From Paracoccus saliphilus (lineage in GTDB: Bacteria; Pseudomonadota; Alphaproteobacteria; Rhodobacterales; Rhodobacteraceae), in the NCBI GenBank assembly GCA_003255745.1, contig KZ836040.1:67748-131747 (forward strand): 64,000 nt of DNA. The letters are read 5' to 3'. The position numbers were made by a program, and so were the translations under genes. Below, piece by piece: positions 53,430 to 61,726 of this stretch. The number at the start of each line of letters is the position of its first letter. Positions within the stretch are counted from its first letter, which is position 1. A model generated the notes under the pieces. It saw nothing but the letters and a program-made list of their open reading frames with translations. It did not search any database and was not told the DNA's origin.

Positions 53430-54943
53430 TCCGCTGCCTCCTTATGGGTGGCGAAATCGTCAGGGAATTGGGTCAGTGCAGACATGACCGGGTAAGGGGT
53501 AAAACCGCCAAGCGCGCAAAGCGATCCGTCCTTCATCGTCTCGCACAGGTCGGTCAGCAGGGCCGCCGCACCGGGGTCGCCCGCAGCGATCCGGTCGATC
53601 GTCTCGACGCCCCGCACCGCACCGATCCGGCAGGGCGTGCATTTGCCGCAGGATTCGACGGCGCAGAATTCCATCGCGAAACGTGCCATCTGCAGCATGT
53701 CGGCGCTGTCGTCAAAAACGACAAGGCCCGCATGGCCGATCAGCCCGCCCTTTTGGTCGAATTCCTCGTACCCCATCGGCGTGTCGAACTTGCTGACCGG
53801 CATATAGGCGCCCAAGGGCCCGCCGACCTGCACGGCCTTGACGGGACGCCCCGACAGGGTGCCGCCACCGATATCGTTCACGACCTCGCCCAGGGACATG
53901 CCGAATGCGGTTTCGAACAGCCCGCCTTGGCGCACGTTGCCTGCGATCTGCAGCGTCACCGTGCCGCGCGACCGGCCCAGGCCGAAATCGGCGTAATGCT
54001 GCGCGCCCTTTTCAAAGATCACCGGAACGGTGGCCAGGCTGATCACGTTGTTGACGACCGTGGGCTTGCCCAGGAACCCCTCCAGCGCCGGCAGCGGCGG
54101 CTTGGCACGAACCGTGCCGCGCTTGCCCTCCAGGCTGTTCAGAAGGCTGGTTTCCTCGCCGCAGACATAGGCGCCCGCGCCGGTGCGGATCTGCATGTCA
54201 AAGGCCCGGCCGCTGCCCAGCACATCCGCGCCCAGCACGCCGCGCCGGCGCGCGATGACCACCGCCGCCTCCATCACCCGGATCGCGTCGGGATATTCGC
54301 TGCGCATGTAGACATAGCCGCGCGTCGCGCCGACACCCAGGCCCGCGATCGCCATGCCCTCGATCAGGGTGAAGGGATCGCCCTCCATGATCATGCGGTC
54401 GGCGAATGTGCCGCTGTCGCCCTCGTCCGCGTTGCAGACGATGTATTTCTGGTCCGCCACCGCATCGCTGACGGTGCGCCACTTGATGCCGGTGGGAAAG
54501 CCCGCACCGCCACGGCCGCGCAGACCGCTGTCGGCGACCTCCTGCACGATTTCGACCTGGCTCATGCCGATGGCGCGGCGCAGGCCGACCAAGCCGCCAT
54601 GCGCGGCGTAATCGTCCAGATCCAGCGGGTCGATCAGGCCGCAGCGCGCAAAGGTCAGGCGCGTCTGGCGACCGAAAAAGGGGATGTTCTCGACCGGGCC
54701 GTGGCAGGGCAGCGACCCGTCCAGCAGCGCCGGCACATCGGCGGGCGTCACCGGGCCGAATGCCACGCGACCCTGGCCCGCGTCGATTTCCACCAGCGGC
54801 TCCAGCCAGACCATGCCGCGCGTGCCGTTGCGGATGATCTGCACGTCAAGCCCGCGCGCCGCGGCCTCGCGGGCGATCGCATCGGCCACCTGATCGGCAC
54901 CAAGTGCCTTGGCGGCGCTGTCGAGGGGGACCCAGATCTTCAT
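53426..54943 (-). CDS. fdsB: NAD-dependent formate dehydrogenase beta subunit (NuoF-like)
   Basis: Flavoprotein subunit reducing NAD, 505 residues. A thioredoxin-like N-terminal ~110 residues is followed by a NuoF-type FMN/NADH domain (GLRGRGGAGFPTGIKW, CNADEGDSGTFADR, GAGAYVCGEETSLLNSLEG) and a C-terminal [4Fe-4S] site ESCGKCTPCRIG. The ATG overlaps fdsG by 4 bp. Together with FdsG it forms the diaphorase part of the enzyme. Confidence 0.95.
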   Translation of the reverse strand: MKIWVPLDSAAKALGADQVADAIAREAAARGLDVQIIRNGTRGMVWLEPLVEIDAGQGRVAFGPVTPADVPALLDGSLPCHGPVENIPFFGRQTRLTFARCGLIDPLDLDDYAAHGGLVGLRRAIGMSQVEIVQEVADSGLRGRGGAGFPTGIKWRTVSDAVADQKYIVCNADEGDSGTFADRMIMEGDPFTLIEGMAIAGLGVGATRGYVYMRSEYPDAIRVMEAAVVIARRRGVLGADVLGSGRAFDMQIRTGAGAYVCGEETSLLNSLEGKRGTVRAKPPLPALEGFLGKPTVVNNVISLATVPVIFEKGAQHYADFGLGRSRGTVTLQIAGNVRQGGLFETAFGMSLGEVVNDIGGGTLSGRPVKAVQVGGPLGAYMPVSKFDTPMGYEEFDQKGGLIGHAGLVVFDDSADMLQMARFAMEFCAVESCGKCTPCRIGAVRGVETIDRIAAGDPGAAALLTDLCETMKDGSLCALGGFTPYPVMSALTQFPDDFATHKEAAE

Positions 54944-55428
54944 GCGCGCGCCTCCACGTCGCCGGTTTTCAGTTCTGCCTCGATCCGGTCGGCATCGACG
55001 CGGCCGATCACGCGGCCGTCCAGCATCGCGGCCGGCCCACAGGCGCACAGGCCCAGGCAATAGACAGGCTCGACCGTCAGCGCCCCGTCGGGCGTGGTGC
55101 CATGCCAGTCAAGCCCCAGTCGGTCCAGGACCGATTGCGCGACGGCGGCGCCGCCGACGGCCTGACAGGCCTCGGCCCGGCAAATCTTCAGCACGCGGCG
55201 CCCGGCGGGGTGATCGCGGAAATCGTGGTAAAAGCTGATGACGCCATGAACCTCGGCCCGGCCCAGGTTCAGCAGGTCGGCCAGCACCGGAACCGCAGCC
55301 TGCGGCACATGGCCCCAGACCTCCTGGATCGCGTGCAGCATGGGCAGCAGGGGACCCTCAAGCTCCGCAAGCGGGGCTACAACCTCGCGAATTTCCTCGG
55401 GCGAGGGGGCTGGCGCGTATTCAAGCAT
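54940..55428 (-). CDS. fdsG: NAD-dependent formate dehydrogenase gamma subunit (NuoE-like)
   Basis: A 162-residue [2Fe-2S] protein of the NuoE type. Cluster ligands lie in CRAEACQAVGG and CLGLCACGPAAM. The start ATG at 55428 has GAAAGG upstream; an earlier ATG in frame lies in the regulatory gap. First structural gene of the operon, transcribed from a promoter in 55429-55514 that holds two palindromes, probable sites of the LysR regulator encoded just before. Confidence 0.94.
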   Translation of the reverse strand: MLEYAPAPSPEEIREVVAPLAELEGPLLPMLHAIQEVWGHVPQAAVPVLADLLNLGRAEVHGVISFYHDFRDHPAGRRVLKICRAEACQAVGGAAVAQSVLDRLGLDWHGTTPDGALTVEPVYCLGLCACGPAAMLDGRVIGRVDADRIEAELKTGDVEARA

Positions 55429-55466
55429 GGCTGGCCTTTCAGTTCTGGCCACCCACCAAACAGCGT

Positions 55467-55484
55467 ATTGCATCGCAAATCAAT
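55467..55484. promoter_or_regulatory. Palindrome in the fdsG upstream region
   Basis: Inverted repeat TTGC-ATC-GCAA (55468-55478) within the wider ATTG-N10-CAAT (55467-55484), about 40-60 bp before the fdsG start. Possible second half-site or promoter-proximal site for the LysR regulator. Confidence 0.4.
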
Positions 55485-55501
55485 ATCGCAGTTTTGTGAC
55501 G

Positions 55502-55520
55502 CGATAGAAATCTTCTATCG
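55502..55520. promoter_or_regulatory. LysR-type operator candidate between the regulator gene and fdsG
   Basis: Perfect 19-bp palindrome CGATAGAA-ATC-TTCTATCG. It contains the T-N11-A core expected of LysR-type recognition sites (ATAG-N7-CTAT). It overlaps the stop codon of the LysR gene and lies 74 bp before the fdsG start, a suitable place for a primary binding site. Confidence 0.6.
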
Positions 55521-56396
55521 AATCATGCGCCGCGCCTCGGTCAGAAGCGCCTCCAGAACCGGAGTATGCGGCTCGCGCCAGGGCGCGATCAGGCCGACGG
55601 CGTGACCGGGTCCGCCACCCTCCAGCGGAACCAGCGACAGCGGCTTGCCCTGCGCCAGGAACCAGGCGATGTCCTGGGGCAGGATCGTCAGCCAGCCCCC
55701 GGCCAGCACCTGCGACACCAGCACAACCGTCGAATTCGACTCGACCGTCGCCGTCGGGGTTACCCCCGCCTCGGCCAGACGGCGGTTGATGATGCGGCGG
55801 TTCTGCATGTCGGGGCTCAGCAGGCACAGGCGCTGCCCCTCCAGCGCGGACCAGGCCACGGCCCGGCCGGCCGCCAGCGGATGCCCTTCGGGCGCCACCA
55901 GCGTATAACGCTCATCGTAAAGGGGGACCGAGCTGACCTTGCCCAACGGTTCGTTGTCCAGATAGGAAATGCCGGCATCCACCTCCAGGTCCTCGATCAT
56001 CTGCAGGATCTCGGCCGAACTGCGCGACAGGATGGTGAAGCCGACATTGGGATGCTTGGCGCCGTATCGCGCCGCCAGGCGCGCGGCCCAGGTCAGCGCA
56101 GTGGGCACGACCGCGATGCGCAGCCGCCCCGACAGGCCGTGGCGCACGGCACGCATCTCGTCCCGCAGCTGGCGGGTGTCACCAACGATGCGGCGCGCCC
56201 AGACCAGCGCCGCCTGCCCTTCGGGGGTCAACCCGCCATAGCGCGAGCCGCGAAAGATCAGCAACACGCCCAGCTGCTCTTCCAGCTGCTTGATGCCGGC
56301 CGACAGGGTGGGCTGGGTGATACCCAGGCTTTGCGCGGCGCGGCCGAAATGACCCTCCTTGGCAACGGCCAGGAACATTTCCAGCTTGTCGATCAT
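55515..56396 (-). CDS. LysR-family regulator of the fds operon
   Basis: A 293-residue LysR-type regulator: N-terminal helix-turn-helix (FGRAAQSLGITQPTLSAGIKQLE) and a two-lobe effector-binding domain (LRIAVVPTALTW, PLYDERYTLVAPEGHPLA). It lies directly before fdsG on the same strand, 86 bp apart. LysR regulators of fds operons are known in other proteobacteria (FdsR of Cupriavidus). The stop codon sits inside a perfect palindrome, probably its own target. Confidence 0.88.
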   Translation of the reverse strand: MIDKLEMFLAVAKEGHFGRAAQSLGITQPTLSAGIKQLEEQLGVLLIFRGSRYGGLTPEGQAALVWARRIVGDTRQLRDEMRAVRHGLSGRLRIAVVPTALTWAARLAARYGAKHPNVGFTILSRSSAEILQMIEDLEVDAGISYLDNEPLGKVSSVPLYDERYTLVAPEGHPLAAGRAVAWSALEGQRLCLLSPDMQNRRIINRRLAEAGVTPTATVESNSTVVLVSQVLAGGWLTILPQDIAWFLAQGKPLSLVPLEGGGPGHAVGLIAPWREPHTPVLEALLTEARRMIR

Positions 56397-56489
56397 CGCA
56401 CGCCCCCTTGTGACAGGGCATCAAGCCCGTCGCGCCGGGCGCGGTCAAGCCGCTTGCGGCAGCCGTGGGCGCGCGGCAGTCTGCGGGGC

Positions 56490-57149
56490 ATGACGGACAT
56501 CCTCCTGATCCACGGCGCCTGGCACGGCGGCTGGTGCTGGCAGGCAACGGCGCAGGCGCTGCGATCGGCGGGCCACGGCGTCGCCTGCCCGGACCTGCCC
56601 GACGACCCCGGCACGACGCTGGCCGACTGCGTCACCGCCCTGCCCGCTGCCGCCATCATCCTGGGCCATTCCATGGGCGGCATCCCGGCCGAGGCGCTGG
56701 CACAGCAGCGTCCGACCCGGCTGCTGATCCACCTCTGCAGCTATCTGCCGCTGCCGGGCGACAGCCTGGCGCGGCTGGACCGCCTGCACCCCGGCCCCGC
56801 CCGTGCCTGGCCCCGCGATGACGCAGGGCGGCTGGTGATGCCCGCCGAGGCCGCCCGCGACATGCTGTATCACGACGTCCCCGCGGAGGAAGTGGCCCGC
56901 GCCCTGCCCCGGCTGCGCCCCCAGCCCCTTAGCCCGATGCGCGACCCGCTGCCGGGCCCCGCGCGGGCCGACGTGACGCGGCACTATATCCTTTGCAAAC
57001 ACGACCGGGCCATCGCGCCTGCATTGCAGCGGGCGATGCTGGACCGCGCCCCGGTGGATCAGGTGCATGCGACCGAGTGGGGCCATTCGCCCTTCCTGTC
57101 GGACCCGCAGGGCCTGGCGCGGCTGATCGACCGGATCGCGGCTGGCTAA
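56490..57149 (+). CDS. Alpha/beta hydrolase
   Basis: A 219-residue hydrolase of the small esterase/methylesterase-like type. HGAWHGGWCWQ near the N-terminus forms the oxyanion hole. The nucleophile Ser is in GHSMGG and the catalytic His in EWGHSPFLS. Substrate unknown. Divergent from the LysR gene (94-bp gap), and its 3' end overlaps the convergent periplasmic-protein gene by 4 bp. The open frame upstream of this ATG is antisense to the LysR gene. Confidence 0.85.
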   Translation: MTDILLIHGAWHGGWCWQATAQALRSAGHGVACPDLPDDPGTTLADCVTALPAAAIILGHSMGGIPAEALAQQRPTRLLIHLCSYLPLPGDSLARLDRLHPGPARAWPRDDAGRLVMPAEAARDMLYHDVPAEEVARALPRLRPQPLSPMRDPLPGPARADVTRHYILCKHDRAIAPALQRAMLDRAPVDQVHATEWGHSPFLSDPQGLARLIDRIAAG

Positions 57150-58186
57150 GGGCCGGCCTGCGGCTGGACCAGCGCCGCGCGCCATTCGGCCAGCAGCCCG
57201 GCCCGGCGCAAGCGGTCATCATAGACCAGCAACCCCGCATCCAGCCGGATCGGCCGCAGCTGCGGCGAAGGCGCAGGCCCCGTCCCCGGCACCAGCGCCA
57301 CCCCGGCACTGGCCGCAATCAGCCGCTGCGCCGGGTCCGATAGCAGATAGGACAGCAGCAGCCGCGCCCCTTCGGGGTCGGGCGCATTCACCGGAACAAA
57401 GGCTGATCGAACAATGGCAAAGATATAGTCCTCGAAACCCAGCTGAACCAGGTCGGGGTCGTCGGGGCGGAACCGCGCCGCATAGCTGGCCACGACATTA
57501 TAGGCGATGGAGACCCGCCCCGACCGCAGCTCCTCGATCATCTGGCCTGAACAACAGAACAGCCGCGCGTTCAGCCGCCCCATCACCTCGGCCAGCCGCC
57601 AGAACCCGTCCGAGACCTGGTCATCCTGCGCGATCAGGAAATAACCGACGCCTGACACCTGCGGGTCATAGGCGGCAATGCGCCCCCGGAAGCGGTCCGG
57701 GTTTTCCCGCAGCAGCGCGATCAGGTCGCGCCGGGTCCGCGGCAGCGGCAGATCGCGCAGGGCCTGGCGCGAGGCCAGCGTCACCACCGGCTCCAGCGCC
57801 ATGCCCCACAGCTGCTGGCGCCAACGCGCCCAGCCGGGCAGGCCCGGAGCCTCCATCTCGACTTCGGCCGCGAAACCGTCATTGGCCAGCTTCATCTGCA
57901 GGTCCATGGCGGAACTGATGACCAGATCAAAGCGCGCGTCCTGATCGTGGATGGCCGCAAAGATTTCGGTCGAGGCCGCCTGGACATAGCGGATGCTGCG
58001 CCCCGGATGGCGCGCCACGAAATCCTCCAGCACCGGGGCAAAGGCGGCGGTGTCAGTGGTGGACAGGACCTGGATGGGCGTCCCGTCTGCCGGTCCGAAG
58101 CGGCGCTCCTGCTCGATCTCGAAGGCGCGGGCCGGCGATGCCAGCACCAGCGCGATCAGGCCAGCGGCAAGTGCAGCAAGGCGCAT
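57146..58186 (-). CDS. Periplasmic substrate-binding protein linked to TctDE
   Basis: A 346-residue exported binding protein of the ferric-ion/thiamine-like ABC periplasmic family. Signal peptide 1-21, then PIQVLSTTDTAAFAPVLEDFVARHPG and FDLVISSAMDLQMKLANDG, and later VSIAYNVVASYAARF. No ABC permease or ATPase genes are near. It overlaps the sensor kinase gene by 31 bp, so it is made with the two-component system, and may present a ligand to the kinase rather than to a transporter. That role is inference. Confidence 0.75.
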   Translation of the reverse strand: MRLAALAAGLIALVLASPARAFEIEQERRFGPADGTPIQVLSTTDTAAFAPVLEDFVARHPGRSIRYVQAASTEIFAAIHDQDARFDLVISSAMDLQMKLANDGFAAEVEMEAPGLPGWARWRQQLWGMALEPVVTLASRQALRDLPLPRTRRDLIALLRENPDRFRGRIAAYDPQVSGVGYFLIAQDDQVSDGFWRLAEVMGRLNARLFCCSGQMIEELRSGRVSIAYNVVASYAARFRPDDPDLVQLGFEDYIFAIVRSAFVPVNAPDPEGARLLLSYLLSDPAQRLIAASAGVALVPGTGPAPSPQLRPIRLDAGLLVYDDRLRRAGLLAEWRAALVQPQAGP

Positions 58187-59553
58187 GTTCCCTCCCTCTC
58201 TCCAGGCTCCAGCCGAAAGCGGCCGCGATGGGCGGCGGCCACCTCGGTCACGATGGTCAGGCCCAATCCCGAACCGCCGATGTCGCCTACATTGCCGCCG
58301 CGCCGAAAGCGCGCCATCAACTGCGCGGGATCGTCGGACAGGCCGCGGCCGTCATTCTGCACGCGCAAAACGGCCATCGGCCCTTCGCGCCGCAGCGACA
58401 CGGCGATCCGCCCCTCGGGTGCGGCGTATTTCACCGCATTGTCCAGGATGTTGCGCAACGCGATCTCCAGCATGCGCTCGTCTCCTTCGATCGGGCATGG
58501 GCTGTCCAGCCCGGCCTGCGACAGGGCGATGTCGCGCATGTCGGCCAGGGGCGCCACGGCCCGCACCACGGCGCGGGTCAGCGCCGCCAGGTCCAGGGGC
58601 GCCGCGGCGAACTGGTCGCTGCGATACATGACCATCGCATGGTCCAGGATCTGGTTGGCCGAACGGCTGCTTTCCCCGATGGCGCGCACCATGCGGCGCA
58701 GGCGGATGCGCGTGGCCTCGTCGGTGGTTTCCGACAGCGCCAGTTCGGCCTCGGTCCGCACCAGGGACAGCGGCGTGCGGATCCGGTGCGCAGCCTCGAA
58801 GATGAAGGTCTCGGCCAGGTCCAGCGCGCCGCGCAGCCGGGCGATCAGCCCGTTCAGCGCCCGCAGCAGCGGCGCCAGTTCGCGGGGCGTCGGGTGGCGC
58901 ACGGGGCGCAGGTCGCGCGGGCCGCGCCGGCCCATCACCTCGGCCAGGCTGCGGATCGGCGACAGCACTGCCTGCGCCGCCAGCAGCGCCACGGGCAGCG
59001 CCACGACCAGAAAGACCAGCGCCGCCCAGGCCGCACTGCGGGCCGTGTCACGTGCGATGGCGGCCTGCCCCAGGCGCGTTTGGCCCAAGGTGACAGTGAC
59101 GGGCCGCAGGCGGTTGTCTATCAGCATCGGGCGCGCGACGGCCGACAGGCGCAGCCGCGCCCCCCGGTAATCGGCGGTCCAGAAGATCGGCACCATGTCC
59201 AGCGCCGGTTCCGGCGGTGCAGGAAGGTCGTCATATCCCGTCACCACCCGGTCGGCCACGGCCAGCGCATAAAAGATGCGTTCGTCCCCCATCGCCCCCA
59301 GCATGGAAAAGGTCGCATAAGGCAGGTCCAGCTCCAGCCCGTCATCGACGCTGCGGATGCCCTCGGTGATCGCCGTCACGGCCGCGCCCAGAACGGCATC
59401 CTGAGAGGCACGCGACGCCCGGTCCGCCACCCAGCCCACCGTCAGGAACAGGCCCAGGACCAGCGCGGCCGACAGAACCAGGAACTGCCAGACAAGGCGG
59501 CGGCGCAGCGAGGCGATGCGCGCCGGGTCGAACAGGCGAAGCCACCCGTTCAT
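58156..59553 (-). CDS. tctE: TctE-like sensor histidine kinase
   Basis: A 465-residue membrane sensor kinase. An N-terminal transmembrane helix (LVWQFLVLSAALVLGLFLTV) and a periplasmic 2CSK_N-type sensor domain are followed by a second helix near 170-190, a HAMP-like part, the phospho-acceptor His in EAAHRIRTPLSLVRTEAEL, and ATP-binding boxes LRNILDNAVKYAAP and NDGRGL. Overlaps tctD by 4 bp. Expected to sense a tricarboxylate or related acid and drive the divergent tctCBA. Confidence 0.9.
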   Translation of the reverse strand: MNGWLRLFDPARIASLRRRLVWQFLVLSAALVLGLFLTVGWVADRASRASQDAVLGAAVTAITEGIRSVDDGLELDLPYATFSMLGAMGDERIFYALAVADRVVTGYDDLPAPPEPALDMVPIFWTADYRGARLRLSAVARPMLIDNRLRPVTVTLGQTRLGQAAIARDTARSAAWAALVFLVVALPVALLAAQAVLSPIRSLAEVMGRRGPRDLRPVRHPTPRELAPLLRALNGLIARLRGALDLAETFIFEAAHRIRTPLSLVRTEAELALSETTDEATRIRLRRMVRAIGESSRSANQILDHAMVMYRSDQFAAAPLDLAALTRAVVRAVAPLADMRDIALSQAGLDSPCPIEGDERMLEIALRNILDNAVKYAAPEGRIAVSLRREGPMAVLRVQNDGRGLSDDPAQLMARFRRGGNVGDIGGSGLGLTIVTEVAAAHRGRFRLEPGEREGTCALLHLPLA

Positions 59554-60215
59554 TCCGGGATCAGGCGATAGCCGACACCCCGCAGAGTCTCCAGCCGGGC
59601 GCCCGATCCCTCCAGCTTGCGGCGCAGGCGGCCGACATAAACCTCGATGGCATTGTCGCTGACCTCCTCGTCAAACGAAAACAGCCGGTCGATCAGATGC
59701 GCCTTGGAATATGCCTGGCCGGGCCGCGACAGCAGAATTTCAAGAAGGCGCAATTCGCGGGCGCGCAATTCGCGCGTCTCGTCCCCAATGAGGACCGTGG
59801 CGGCCAGCGCATCAAAGGTGAAGCCCGCGAAATGGCGACGGCTGTCCGCCGCCCCGTCCCGGCGTCGCAGCACGGCCCGGCAGCGGGCCTGCAGTTCTGC
59901 AAAATCGAAGGGCTTGGTGATGTAATCGTCGGCGCCCTGGTCCAGCGTGCTGACCCGGTCGCTGACCGAGGCGCTGGCCGTCATCATGATCACCGGCGTG
60001 TCCCGCCGCGCCGCCCGCTCGCTGGCCAGAAAGTCGCGGCCGTCCCCATCAGGCAATGAAATGTCCAGCAGAATCAGATCATAAGGCGCGCTTTCAAGAA
60101 AATGTCGAGCATCTTCCAGCGTCGCGGCATGATCCACGCCATGCCCCTCCATCGCCAGCCGCGAGGCGACGGCGCGGGCCAGCTCGTTGCTGTCCTCGAC
60201 CAGAAGAAAACGCAT
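59550..60215 (-). CDS. tctD: TctD-like response regulator (OmpR family)
   Basis: A 221-residue regulator: receiver with acidic pair in LLVEDS, phospho-acceptor Asp in LILLDISLPDGDG and Lys in YITKPFDF, then a winged-helix DNA-binding domain ending in YVGRLRRKLEGSGARLETLRGVGYRLIPE. Divergent from tctC; a TGACA-N6-TGTCA inverted repeat between them is a likely target. First gene of the tctD-tctE-binding-protein unit. Confidence 0.92.
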   Translation of the reverse strand: MRFLLVEDSNELARAVASRLAMEGHGVDHAATLEDARHFLESAPYDLILLDISLPDGDGRDFLASERAARRDTPVIMMTASASVSDRVSTLDQGADDYITKPFDFAELQARCRAVLRRRDGAADSRRHFAGFTFDALAATVLIGDETRELRARELRLLEILLSRPGQAYSKAHLIDRLFSFDEEVSDNAIEVYVGRLRRKLEGSGARLETLRGVGYRLIPE

Positions 60216-60238
60216 CCGCTTAACTTTTCGGCAATGGG

Positions 60239-60254
60239 TGACAGGTTGGTGTCA
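60239..60254. promoter_or_regulatory. Inverted repeat in the tctD/tctC divergent region
   Basis: TGACA-GGTTGG-TGTCA, a perfect 5-bp-arm inverted repeat in the 107-bp divergent region, 24 bp from tctD and 69 bp from tctC. Candidate TctD binding site. A GC-rich hairpin GCCCGC/GCGGGC (60283-60306) lies further on in the tctC 5' leader. Confidence 0.4.
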
Positions 60255-60322
60255 GCTTTTCATCAAAATCTGCACCCCGCAAGCCCGCCCCCCTTTTCGC
60301 GCGGGCAGTCTGGGAGGACAGC

Positions 60323-61282
60323 ATGAAGAACTGGACCCGTGCAGCCGCAGCTGCACTGATGATGAGCGTCGCCGTTCCGGCCACGGCCGCCGAATGCATC
60401 GCACCGGCCAACCCCGGCGGTGGCTGGGACTTTACCTGCCGCCAGATCGGGCGGCTGATGACCGAACTGGGGATCGTGCCGAACATGGTGCAGGTGACGA
60501 ACCTGGCCGGCGCGGGCGGCGGCGTGGCCTTTACCCAGGTTGTCAGCAAGCGCAGCAGCGACCCCGAGGTCTTTGTCGCGGCCTCGTCCGCCACGACCAC
60601 GCGCCTGGCGCAGAACGCCTTTGCCGGCGCCACCGCCGATCAGGTGCGGTGGGTCGGCTCGATCGGCGGCGATCCCGGCGTGATCGTGGTGGCCAAGGAC
60701 AGCCCCTACCAGAACCTGACCGACCTGATCGAGGCGGTGAAGGCCGATCCCTCCAGCGTGGCCTTTGCCGGCGGTTCGGCGGTGGGCGGTTTCGACCACC
60801 TCAAGGTCCTGATGATGCTGGACAAGGCCGGGTTCGAGGACATGCGCGCGGTCAAGTATATTGGCCTGGATGGCGGCGCGGATGCGATCACCCAGACCGT
60901 GGGCGGCTTTGCGCATGCGATGACGGGCGATTTGTCAGAAATCACCGGCTTTATCAAGTCGGGCGACGTGCGGCCGATCGCCGTCCTGTCGGAAGAGCGC
61001 GTCGCGGGCTTTGAGGATGTGCCGACCGCCAAGGAACAGGGCGTGGACACGGTCGCGATGAACTGGCGCGGCATCTATGTGCCCAAGGACATCAGCGACG
61101 CGGACTACCAGAAATGGGTCGACACGCTGAAGCAGGTCGGAGAATCCGAACAGTGGCAGGCGGTGATGGAAGAAAACGGCCTTGAACCCTACATGATCCT
61201 TGGCGACGACTTCCAGACCTTCGTGGATGCCAACATCGCCGAGATCCAGGAGGTCTCGCGCGAGATCGGGTTGCTGCAATGA
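60323..61282 (+). CDS. tctC: Tripartite tricarboxylate transporter substrate-binding protein
   Basis: Periplasmic receptor of a TTT-family transporter, 319 residues. Signal peptide 1-23 (ALMMSVAVPATAA), then IAPANPGGGWDFTCRQIGRL, the family's substrate-loop motif, and later AITQTVGGFAHAMTGDL. GGGAGGACAGC before the ATG. Overlaps tctB by 4 bp. The solute is not certain; the AtuA-family gene downstream suggests something other than plain citrate. Confidence 0.93.
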   Translation: MKNWTRAAAAALMMSVAVPATAAECIAPANPGGGWDFTCRQIGRLMTELGIVPNMVQVTNLAGAGGGVAFTQVVSKRSSDPEVFVAASSATTTRLAQNAFAGATADQVRWVGSIGGDPGVIVVAKDSPYQNLTDLIEAVKADPSSVAFAGGSAVGGFDHLKVLMMLDKAGFEDMRAVKYIGLDGGADAITQTVGGFAHAMTGDLSEITGFIKSGDVRPIAVLSEERVAGFEDVPTAKEQGVDTVAMNWRGIYVPKDISDADYQKWVDTLKQVGESEQWQAVMEENGLEPYMILGDDFQTFVDANIAEIQEVSREIGLLQ

Positions 61283-61722
61283 TCCGTGGCGACCGCATCT
61301 TCGGGTCGGTCATGATCGTCGTGGCGTTGGGGTATATCCTCAGCGCCCGCGGCATCCAGACCAGCTTCATGTCCGATCCTGTCGGGCCCCGCATCTTCCC
61401 CTACATGATCGCGACCGTGATCATCCTGTCGGCACTGGTGATGGTGCTGCGCCCGGATCCCGACCAGGACTGGCCCGCAGGCCCGATGGTTGCCCAGCTG
61501 GGCCTGGCACTGGTGGTGCTGGTGGCCTATGCCTATGCCATCACGCCGCTTGGTTTCCTGATCCCGACGGCCATCGCCTCGGGCATCCTCAGCTGGCAGA
61601 TCGGCGGCCACCCGATGCGCGCCGCGCTGTCGGGACTGGGCCTGTCGGTCGGCCTCTTCGTTCTTTTCCGCGTCATCCTGGGACTGGGCCTGAAGGGCCT
61701 GCCTGCAGGCATGGGGTTCTGA
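61279..61722 (+). CDS. tctB: Tripartite tricarboxylate transporter small membrane subunit
   Basis: A 147-residue protein with four hydrophobic helices (IFGSVMIVVALGYILSA, IFPYMIATVIILSALVMVL, LGLALVVLVAYAYAI, LGLSVGLFVLFRVILGLGL) and the conserved GPRIFPYM segment, the TctB layout. It starts in the tctC stop (ATGA) and ends 4 bp before tctA. Confidence 0.92.
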   Translation: MIRGDRIFGSVMIVVALGYILSARGIQTSFMSDPVGPRIFPYMIATVIILSALVMVLRPDPDQDWPAGPMVAQLGLALVVLVAYAYAITPLGFLIPTAIASGILSWQIGGHPMRAALSGLGLSVGLFVLFRVILGLGLKGLPAGMGF

Positions 61723-61726
61723 ATTC

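Noticed and set aside
49653-53495. A 1280-codon open frame on the plus strand across the formate dehydrogenase genes
   Set aside because: It is antisense to fdhD and fdsA, whose cofactor motifs are unambiguous; the plus-strand translation is His/Arg/Gly-rich and has no family pattern. A GC-rich shadow frame.
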